DNA of 11,473 bases, from NCBI GenBank assembly GCA_013824045.1, contig PNND01000318.1, positions 1-11,473 of the forward strand. The letters are read 5' to 3'. The DNA is from Rhodobacter sp. GTDB taxonomy: Bacteria; Pseudomonadota; Alphaproteobacteria; Rhodobacterales; Rhodobacteraceae. Numbering within the stretch: the stretch's first letter is position 1; each line of letters begins with the position of its first letter. The notes below the pieces were generated by a model, which saw only the letters and a program-made list of their open reading frames with translations, did not search any database and was not told the origin of the DNA. Shown here piece after piece: positions 6,320-11,473 of the stretch. The translations under genes and the position numbers were made by a program.

Positions 6320-7336
6320 ATGCGGACCCTTGCGCTGCCAACGATCCTTGCTGTCTGCATCGGCCTGTCGGCGCCGGTTGCCGCCCAATCCGACTTTGAA
6401 AAGCTTCTGGGAGGTCTGACACAGGGTCTGATCACGCAGGAACAGGACCGAACCGCCTATATCGCGGCGCAAAATGCCAATACCGTCTCTGGCTATCGCA
6501 GCTATCTGGCACGGTATCCGAAGGGCGCATACCGGACCAATGCGAAACAGGCGTTGGCCCGGCTGGGTGCGCCGGTTGACGGGTCGGCTGCGGCGGCAGT
6601 GCAGGTTGAGGCGCGGCTGGGCATCACCTTTGTGCAGAAAACAGCGGTGCAGCGTGAATTGACGCGGCTGGGTTACCGGACATATGGCGCTGATGGTGTC
6701 TGGGGCAGAAATACCCGAAACGCGATTGCAAACTGGCAGTCCAGCCGGGCGGAAGCAGAGACCGGCTATCTGACCGAGGCGCAGTTGCGGGTGCTGCTGC
6801 GGTCCGGCACGGTGGGGACTTTGCCTGATGACACGCTGCCAACAGGCACACTTGGCGGTGCCGAGGTGGAAGCCTCTCTTGGCTTGACCCGGACCGAGCG
6901 CGTGACGATCCAGCGACAACTGACGTCGCTTGGCTATAATGCCGGGGTGGCGGACGGACTTTGGGGCAGCGGCACGCGGGCCGCGATCCGGGCCTGGCAG
7001 AAGGCGAACAGGAAGACGCAAAGCGGCTATATGACCGCCGCGCAGATTCGCCTGATTGGAGAACAGGCGGCGGGAACAGTCACAGCAACCCCCACGCCCG
7101 ACACCGCCCAAGCCGCCCTGCTGGAAGAGCGCCTTCTGGGCCTGACCTTGGCCGAACGCGTTGATATTCAGCGCCGTCTGACCCGGCTGGGTTACAACAC
7201 CTATGGGTCGGACGGCACGTTGGGCGGCAACAGCCGCCGTGCGATTGCCGCGTGGCAAGGGGATGAGGGAGCGACGATCACCGGGTATCTGACAGCCGAT
7301 CAGGTAAGGCTGATCCGGGTGGAAACGGGGGGGTGA
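6320..7336 (+). CDS. Secreted protein with three peptidoglycan-binding-like repeats
   Basis: This 338-residue protein has a signal peptide (1-22, VAA before QSDFEK). A short segment YRSYLARYPKGAYRTNAKQAL (about 59-79) resembles the 'yL..yP.G.....A...L' repeat seen in exported or caspase-like bacterial proteins. Three homologous units follow at about 96-160, 183-247 and 269-333. Each reads LGLT...R..IQR.LT.LGY....DG.WG..TR.AI..WQ....... TGYLT..Q.RL, the pattern of PG_binding_1 domains. No catalytic domain (amidase, transpeptidase, muramidase) is present, so it is probably a cell-wall-binding or scaffold protein in the periplasm. The start at 6320 is preferred over an upstream in-frame start at 6272: AAAGGA lies about six bases before the ATG and the signal peptide begins there. 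It appears to be a separate transcription unit from the metal operon. Confidence 0.85.
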   Translation: MRTLALPTILAVCIGLSAPVAAQSDFEKLLGGLTQGLITQEQDRTAYIAAQNANTVSGYRSYLARYPKGAYRTNAKQALARLGAPVDGSAAAAVQVEARLGITFVQKTAVQRELTRLGYRTYGADGVWGRNTRNAIANWQSSRAEAETGYLTEAQLRVLLRSGTVGTLPDDTLPTGTLGGAEVEASLGLTRTERVTIQRQLTSLGYNAGVADGLWGSGTRAAIRAWQKANRKTQSGYMTAAQIRLIGEQAAGTVTATPTPDTAQAALLEERLLGLTLAERVDIQRRLTRLGYNTYGSDGTLGGNSRRAIAAWQGDEGATITGYLTADQVRLIRVETGG

Positions 7337-7800
7337 GAGGCGCGATCCTTTGAACCAAAGTTTGGGGATCGTCTGGGTCTTTGGTTGCGTTGGAGCCGTG
7401 CAACGACTTCGGTCCCGGCGGCGCATGCGCTTGCATCAGTGGCCGCGCGATCATCGGCCGTTTCGGCCCCGTCGATTTCAGGTTTGGGCGCGCCGTCAGC
7501 AGACTGATTCCGCTCTTCTCTCGTTCCAGCCTGATTGACAGGCCGGACAACGACAAGGTTTCGGTCGAGGGATACTGCGCTGCTGGGATGGCCGACCATC
7601 TGGTCTGGCCATTGACCACTGCTTGCCTGAAGGGGATTTCGAGCGCGACCCAACCTGTGTTGGGCCTGCCCATTACCGTACCAGTTGCTGATCGTTGTCC
7701 AAAGGGGTGGGATCACATCGCTGCCCGCATGACCCGCGTATCGGGCGGAAGGCGGAGGGTCAAAGTATTTGAAAGATAAGTATTATTCTACAGTTCGCGC
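7337..7800. other. Convergent gap without recognisable gene
   Basis: This gap lies between the stop of the peptidoglycan-binding gene (+) and the stop of the VIT gene (-). Open frames exist on both strands (132 codons at 7381-7779 on +; 131-138 codons on - overlapping the neighbouring 3' end). None resembles a known family, and none has a good ribosome binding site. A small hairpin CCCAAC-CTGT-GTTGGG sits at 7649-7664. The end (7770-7795) is AT-rich. Decayed coding DNA is possible but not demonstrable here. Confidence 0.45.
7353..7386 (+). terminator. Inverted repeat after the peptidoglycan-binding gene
   Basis: AACCAAAG (7353-7360) and CTTTGGTT (7379-7386) form a perfect 8-bp stem with an 18-base loop, starting 16 bases after the stop at 7336. 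The loop is long and there is no pure T tract, so a terminator role is only possible. Confidence 0.3.
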
Positions 7801-8508
7801 TCATACCGAAACACCGAACATCCGTCCGACGCCCGCCGTGATGGCCATGGCCGCCGCGCCCCAGAACAGCACCCGCGCCGTAGCGCGCAGTTTTGGCGCA
7901 CCACCGGCATAGGCACCCAAGGCGCCAAGCCCGGCAAGGCTGATGAGTGTGGCCACGACGACCGCCGGAATGATCTGGGCTTCGGGAGCTACGGCGGCGG
8001 CGACCAGCGGCACGGCGGCGGCCACGGTAAAGGTCAGGCCCGATGCAAAGGCCGCTTGCAGCGGATTTGCGGCGTGCAGGTCCGACAGGCCAAGCTCATC
8101 GCGCATATGCGCGCTGAGGGCATCCTTTGCGGTCAGTTCGCGCGCAACCAGCGCGGCCGTTTCCGGCGACAGGCCACGGGATTCGTAGATCGACGCCAGT
8201 TCCTTTTCCTCGGCCGCCGGTGTGTCTTGCAGGGCCTGCTTTTCCCGCGCGATATCGGCGCGTTCGACATCTGATTGCGAGCTGACCGAGACATATTCCC
8301 CTGCAGCCATGGACATGGCGCCTGCTGCCAGCCCGGCTGCCCCGGCGATCAGGATCGCCGCACGGCTTGGATCGGCGGCGGCGACGCCGACGATCAGGGA
8401 GGAGACCGACACGATGCCATCGTTCGCGCCAAGGACCGCAGCGCGCAGCCAACCTGCGCGGTCAAGGTAGTGCAGTTCCTCATGGGCGGATTGATAGGGA
8501 AGGGTCAT
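7801..8508 (-). CDS. VIT1/CCC1-family Fe2+/Mn2+ transporter
   Basis: This 235-residue member of the vacuolar iron transporter family moves Fe2+ or Mn2+ out of the cytoplasm; in bacteria it sits in the inner membrane. Helix 1 carries GANDGIVSVSSLIVG (27-41, with D30) and helix 2 AGAMSMAAGEYVSVSSQSD (62-80, with M65/M67 and E71). The next segment (81-150, ERADIAREKQAL, EEKEL, YESRGLS) is the Glu-rich helical metal-binding region. Three further helices cover about 150-232. Length and order are normal for bacterial VIT proteins. Its ATG overlaps the stop of the sensor kinase (ATGA at 8505-8508), so it is the third gene of the regulator-kinase-transporter operon, and its expression is probably tied to the two-component signal. 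Confidence 0.93.
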   Translation of the reverse strand: MTLPYQSAHEELHYLDRAGWLRAAVLGANDGIVSVSSLIVGVAAADPSRAAILIAGAAGLAAGAMSMAAGEYVSVSSQSDVERADIAREKQALQDTPAAEEKELASIYESRGLSPETAALVARELTAKDALSAHMRDELGLSDLHAANPLQAAFASGLTFTVAAAVPLVAAAVAPEAQIIPAVVVATLISLAGLGALGAYAGGAPKLRATARVLFWGAAAMAITAGVGRMFGVSV

Positions 8509-9854
8509 GGCTGAGTGTCCATTTTGTTTGCTGGATGTGCCTGCAAGAGAAGTGCAGCACGGAACCCGGCGGTATGGCCGGGGATGGGTGACTGGAGGTG
8601 GAGGTTCGATCCGACGCGCCCGGAAATCGTTTGGACGATGGCAAGGCCAAGCCCGCTGCCATCGCCCCCGGATGCGCCACGAACGAACCTGTCGGTCAGC
8701 GAGGCAAGCTGGTCGGGTGGGATGACGGGACTTTCATTGTCAACCGTCAGGGTTCCGTCTGCGCCCAGCCGGACCTGAACCGGCCCGGCCTGCCCGTGGC
8801 GCAGGGCGTTCTCGATCAGGTTGCGCGCAACGATTGCCACGGCGTCGGGGTCGATGTGGGACATGACGGCCGCATCGGGCAGGGCGAGGGTCACGCGGCC
8901 CGCATCCGGCCCATGATCGAAGTCATGCACCACGAGCGAGAGGATGGCACAAAGATCGGTTGGGCGGTCGGATACCAGCCGCGCCCCTTCGGCGCGGGCC
9001 AGTTGCATCAGGCGTTCCGACAGGCGGGTGAGGCGTTTGAGCGTCTGTTCTACCTCATCGGCGCGGCGGCGGGTCTCAGGGTCTGTGGCCTGCTGGCGCA
9101 GGCGCTGCACCTGCGCCAGCGCCCCTGCCAGTGGCGTGCGCAATTCATGCGCAGCATTGGCGGCAAAGCTGCGTTCGGCTGCAAAGGCCATGTCCAGCCG
9201 CGCCAGAAGATCATTCACCGTATCGGCAATCGGGCGAAGCTCGTCCGGCAGGCCATCCACGGGCACAGGGGAAAGCGCCGTGGCCCCGCGGCGCGAGAGC
9301 TGATTGCGCAGCGCTTCGAGCGGGCGCAACCCGAAGCCCAGTCCGTAGAAGATTGCAACGACGCTGAGCGGAACCATGACCATAAGCGGCAGCGCGAGGG
9401 CGACGGCCATTTCCACCCCGACCTCCTGCCGGTGAGACAGGGGTTCGGCGATGGTCAGGATGACCGTGCCGCGGACTGCCGAGTCTTGGAAAAAACGGTG
9501 GCCGTTCGCCTCGTGGAAGCCGGACTGCCGGAAGGCGGGGAAATCGTCCGGATCGGCGCGGTGCGAGGTGAGCAGGATAGCCCCCGTATCGTCGCGCACC
9601 ACATAGGTGAAGTGTTCGTCATGGGCGGCAAGGCCGGTGACGCGGCGGGTAATCCCTTCTTCTTCTCGGTTCAGAACATCGACCACGGCCAGTTGCAGGA
9701 TGCGTTGCCCGGTTTCCTGCAGGGCGGAATCGAACACCTCATCCAGTTCTGCGGACAGCAGGCGTGCGGTGAAGACGGCTGTGGACAGCCACAGGGCCGT
9801 GACAATGACCGACAGCGCGATGGCCGAACGGATGCGGATCGACCCCGGCCTCAT
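8505..9854 (-). CDS. QseC/TctE-like sensor histidine kinase
   Basis: This 449-residue classical inner-membrane sensor kinase has TM1 at about 11-31, a periplasmic domain at about 32-148 of the 2CSK_N type (SAELDEVFDSALQETGQRILQLA), TM2 at about 149-172, then a HAMP-like segment (173-224). HisKA carries H236 in ANAAHELRTPLAG. HATPase has the N box with N349 (NLIENALRHG) and G2 box GDGSGLGLAIV (397-407). The G1 box reads VDNESPVIPP instead of DxGxG, so the Gly pair is replaced; I think similar variants occur in related alphaproteobacterial kinases, so activity is likely but not certain. It should phosphorylate the regulator encoded just upstream, whose stop overlaps this ATG (9851-9854). The signal is unknown; the VIT gene downstream hints at Fe/Mn or envelope metal status. 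Confidence 0.93.
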   Translation of the reverse strand: MRPGSIRIRSAIALSVIVTALWLSTAVFTARLLSAELDEVFDSALQETGQRILQLAVVDVLNREEEGITRRVTGLAAHDEHFTYVVRDDTGAILLTSHRADPDDFPAFRQSGFHEANGHRFFQDSAVRGTVILTIAEPLSHRQEVGVEMAVALALPLMVMVPLSVVAIFYGLGFGLRPLEALRNQLSRRGATALSPVPVDGLPDELRPIADTVNDLLARLDMAFAAERSFAANAAHELRTPLAGALAQVQRLRQQATDPETRRRADEVEQTLKRLTRLSERLMQLARAEGARLVSDRPTDLCAILSLVVHDFDHGPDAGRVTLALPDAAVMSHIDPDAVAIVARNLIENALRHGQAGPVQVRLGADGTLTVDNESPVIPPDQLASLTDRFVRGASGGDGSGLGLAIVQTISGRVGSNLHLQSPIPGHTAGFRAALLLQAHPANKMDTQP

Positions 9855-10510
9855 GGCTGCGCCAGACGGTAGCCAAGGCCGCGTTCGGTGAGGATGATAT
9901 CGGCCCCCAGCTTCTTGCGCAGGCGGCTGATGTGGACCTCGGTCGTGTTGCTTTCGACCTCGGCGTCAAAGGAGTAGAGGCGTTCCTCCAGCAGGGATTT
10001 CGACAGGAGTTGATCGGGCTTTTGCAGAAAGGCCTCTAGCAGCACCCATTCTCGCGCGGTCAGCGGCACGGGTTTGCCCGCGCGCAGCAGGCGGCGGGCG
10101 GCCAGATCGATGGACAGGTCGCGCAGGGTGATGCAAGGGTTGGGGTTGCCGGAATAGCGGCGAGAGACAGCGCCGATGCGGGCCGAAAGTTCAGTCAGAT
10201 CAAAGGGTTTGACCAGATAGTCATCGGCCCCGGCATTTAGCCCGTCGATCCGGTCTGACACCTGATCCAGCGCGGTCATGATGATGACCGGGGTCTTGTC
10301 ACCCCCGGCGCGCAATTTGCGCAGGAAGGGCAGGCCGCGCCCATCGGGCAGCATCAGATCCAGCAGGATCAGGTCGAAATGCGCGGTTGCCAGCGCATCG
10401 TCCGCTGCATCCAGCCGTGCCGCCCAGTCGACGGAATGCCCTTCGCCCTCCGCCTGTTCGCGGATGGCGGTCGCGATCACGCGATCATCTTCGACCAGCA
10501 ATATCCGCAT
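9851..10510 (-). CDS. OmpR/PhoB-family response regulator (QseB/PmrA-like)
   Basis: This 219-residue regulator has an N-terminal receiver with D8/D9, phospho-acceptor D51 (LLDLMLPDGRG), T79 and K101-P102. A C-terminal winged-helix DNA-binding domain (about 125-219) shows TAREWVLLEAFL, the recognition-helix region EVESNTTEVHISRLRKKLG and the ERGLGYRL hairpin. The EVESNT...HISRLRKKLG stretch is typical of the QseB/PmrA/TctD subgroup. It is the first gene of a three-gene operon. AAAGGA on the minus strand (about 10521-10526) precedes the ATG by about ten bases. Upstream, two inverted copies of an 18-bp element made of half-sites 11 bp apart are good candidates for its own binding sites, suggesting autoregulation and control of the divergent PepSY-like gene. 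Confidence 0.95.
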   Translation of the reverse strand: MRILLVEDDRVIATAIREQAEGEGHSVDWAARLDAADDALATAHFDLILLDLMLPDGRGLPFLRKLRAGGDKTPVIIMTALDQVSDRIDGLNAGADDYLVKPFDLTELSARIGAVSRRYSGNPNPCITLRDLSIDLAARRLLRAGKPVPLTAREWVLLEAFLQKPDQLLSKSLLEERLYSFDAEVESNTTEVHISRLRKKLGADIILTERGLGYRLAQP

Positions 10511-10559
10511 CGGCGTGGTGTCCTTTCGGGCCCTTCCGCCAGCCTGTTACCGCGCCAAC

Positions 10560-10577
10560 CTGACGCCGACCTGAAGC
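10560..10577 (+). promoter_or_regulatory. Candidate response-regulator site, copy 1
   Basis: CTGACGCCGACCTGAAGC contains half-sites CTGACGC and CTGAAGC whose starts are 11 bp apart, the spacing used by OmpR-family dimers such as PmrA. It is oriented towards the PepSY-like gene at 10658 and is 16/18 identical to the inverted copy at 10591-10608. Confidence 0.6.
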
Positions 10578-10590
10578 AGATTTTTCCCGC

Positions 10591-10608
10591 GCTTCAGGCA
10601 GGCGTCAG
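10591..10608 (-). promoter_or_regulatory. Candidate response-regulator site, copy 2 (inverted)
   Basis: Read on the minus strand this is CTGACGCCTGCCTGAAGC, differing from copy 1 only at the two middle bases. A 13-base spacer (10578-10590) separates the copies. It is oriented towards the response-regulator gene at 10510, fitting symmetric control of two divergent promoters. Confidence 0.6.
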
Positions 10609-10657
10609 TTCCACAGCGCAGAAGGGCTGCATGGATGAGCCCTGCGGAGTGTCACGC

Positions 10658-10966
10658 ATGATCCGACTGTCAACAAGCCTTGTCATCGCCTGCCTGCTGG
10701 TCGTCGCGCCGGCACTGGCGGATGACGATTGCGCCGTCCCGATGGCGGAGTGGCAGCCGCGCGATGCAGTGATGCAGTTGGCGGCGAAGAATGGCTGGCG
10801 CGTGAAAAGGATCCGGCTGGATGACGGCTGTTACGAAGTGACTGGCCGCGATGCCGAGGGGCGATGGATTGAGGTGAAGCTCGATCCTGCGACGCTGTCG
10901 ATCATCAAGATGGAGTTCGAAGGTCACGGACATGGCGGCGGCAGCCATAGCGAAAACGAAGACTGA
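10658..10966 (+). CDS. Small exported PepSY-like protein with His-rich tail
   Basis: This 102-residue protein has a signal peptide (1-21, PALA before DDDC) and a single PepSY-like domain. The domain shows W32, the stretch VMQLAAKNGWRVKRIRLDDGCYEV (38-61) and DAEGRWIEVKLDPATLSII (65-83), the pattern of the small PepSY_2-type proteins. C25 and C58 could form a disulphide. The end HGHGGGSH (H90, H92, H97) could bind metal. The ATG at 10658 follows GGAG (10645-10648) by nine bases; the upstream in-frame ATG at 10631 would put extra polar residues before the signal peptide. It is divergent from the response-regulator operon and faces the paired 18-bp sites, so it is a probable target. PepSY proteins of this type often sit beside two-component systems; their biochemical role is unclear. 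Confidence 0.85.
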   Translation: MIRLSTSLVIACLLVVAPALADDDCAVPMAEWQPRDAVMQLAAKNGWRVKRIRLDDGCYEVTGRDAEGRWIEVKLDPATLSIIKMEFEGHGHGGGSHSENED

Positions 10967-11007
10967 TCACCGGGTCTTGGACCTGCTTTGAGATGGAGAA
11001 ACGGAAG

Positions 11008-11379
11008 ATGAAACAGGTATTCGCACTTGTTCTGGCGGGCAGCGCCCTGATTGCCGGGCAGAATGCGCTGGCCGCGACCGCGCCGGTTGCAGCGCATGGT
11101 TTTGCATTTGACGCACCGATGGCCGCAACCCGCCCGTCGCTGCCCCCCACACTTGTCAGCGATGACGGGGAAGAGGGCACATGGTTCTTTTCCAATGGCG
11201 GCGGCAGCGGGTCGGGCGACGACAATGGTGGCGGCAACGGCAGCGACGATTGCAACGCGGATGATGACCCGTCCTGCGCTTTGGGGGGCGCGGGGAATGC
11301 CGCTCCGGCAGGCACCGTCGCCCCGCCGCAGAACGGGCTGTTCACCAACGGCACCGCGCCGCAGGTCAAATCGAACTGA
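11008..11379 (+). CDS. Exported Gly/Asp/Asn-rich protein of unknown function
   Basis: This 123-residue protein has a signal peptide (1-22, NALA before ATAPV). The mature chain has a hydrophobic/Pro part (about 23-60) and then a low-complexity stretch at 63-90 made of Gly, Ser, Asn and Asp (GGGSGSGDDNGGGNGSDD) with C82 and C90, ending in an Ala/Pro/Thr-rich tail. The acidic, flexible stretch could bind divalent cations, but no known domain is recognised. The start at 11008 is chosen over 10993 because GGAG (10995-10998) lies nine bases before it and the signal peptide begins there. It follows the PepSY-like gene by 41 bases and precedes another exported-protein gene by 14, so the three probably form one operon. 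Confidence 0.75.
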   Translation: MKQVFALVLAGSALIAGQNALAATAPVAAHGFAFDAPMAATRPSLPPTLVSDDGEEGTWFFSNGGGSGSGDDNGGGNGSDDCNADDDPSCALGGAGNAAPAGTVAPPQNGLFTNGTAPQVKSN

Positions 11380-11393
11380 CAAGGATAACCGAC

Positions 11394-11473
11394 ATGAAAC
11401 CGCTTCTTGCCGCATTGGCACTGACCACCGCGATCATCGCCCCCGGCCTTGCGCTGGCGCGCCCCGTCACCCT
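11394..11473 (+). CDS. Exported protein, 5' end only (cut by window edge)
   Basis: Only the first 26 codons and part of the next are present. They encode a clear signal peptide (MKPLLAALALTTAIIAPGLALA) followed by RPVT. AAGGA at 11380-11384 precedes the ATG. It is 14 bases after the preceding stop, so same operon. The fragment is too short to assign a family. DUF2271-type periplasmic proteins, which sometimes accompany PepSY genes, can start in a similar way, but this is only a guess. Confidence 0.7.
   Translation, partial: MKPLLAALALTTAIIAPGLALARPVT

Noticed and set aside
6230..7426. 398-codon open frame on - antisense to the peptidoglycan-binding protein
   Set aside because: The + strand has a signal peptide, a ribosome binding site and three repeated domains; the - product has none.
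8598..9872. 424-codon open frame on + antisense to the sensor kinase
   Set aside because: The kinase on the opposite strand has all expected motifs and ATGA overlaps with its neighbours; the + frame has no recognisable domain and arises from GC-rich codon structure.
10379..10657. Long N-terminal extension of the PepSY-like gene
   Set aside because: It would run antisense through the response-regulator gene and the divergent promoter; the ATG at 10658 has a ribosome binding site and signal peptide.
1..11473. tRNA or rRNA genes
   Set aside because: I saw no cloverleaf-like segment ending in a plausible acceptor stem and no rRNA-like sequence, though I could not run a covariance search.

Overview
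The window is GC-rich chromosomal-type DNA with densely packed genes, many start/stop overlaps and alanine-rich proteins. Protein style and gene neighbourhoods suggest an alphaproteobacterium of the Rhodobacterales (Paracoccus/Rhodobacter-like). This placement is inference from composition and family resemblance. No rRNA, tRNA, CRISPR array or intact insertion sequence was found.

Layout. (1) Positions 1-358 hold no recognisable gene and look less GC-rich than the rest. (2) 359-2338 (+) encodes an orphan hybrid sensor kinase with about seven membrane helices, HisKA/HATPase and a C-terminal receiver. (3) 2479-5226+ is a divergent metal locus. Leftward runs a CsoR/RcnR-family regulator (4046-3789), overlapping by one base an NreB/NrsD-like MFS nickel exporter with a His-rich tail (3789-2479). 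Rightward runs a secreted His-rich protein (4113-4448), a HupE/UreJ-type membrane protein (4519-5226) and a single-pass 'transmembrane anchor' protein (5240-6079). Between the two arms lies a C6G7 dyad set inside a plausible sigma-70 promoter, a good operator candidate. (4) After a hairpin and a 3x13-bp tandem repeat comes a secreted protein with three peptidoglycan-binding-like repeats (6320-7336). (5) 7337-7800 is a gap with no recognisable gene. (6) 10510-7801 (-) is a three-gene operon joined by two ATGA overlaps: OmpR-family regulator, QseC/TctE-like sensor kinase and VIT-family Fe2+/Mn2+ transporter. (7) Divergent from it are small exported proteins: a PepSY-like protein with a His tail (10658-10966), a Gly/Asp-rich protein (11008-11379) and a third gene cut by the window edge (from 11394). 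The divergent intergenic region carries two near-identical 18-bp elements in inverted orientation, each a pair of half-sites 11 bp apart. This is what a response regulator controlling both transcripts would be expected to use.

How they fit together. The window carries two separate transition-metal modules. The first is probably for nickel or cobalt: a sensor-repressor, an efflux pump, a periplasmic His-rich binder, a HupE-like permease-type protein and its anchor partner. The second is probably for iron or manganese, or for a periplasmic stress signal: a two-component system whose own operon includes a VIT transporter and whose likely divergent target is a set of small exported proteins. The most interesting points are the shared operator with a predicted leaderless regulator mRNA, the co-control of an exporter with a putative uptake-type protein, and the symmetric response-regulator sites.
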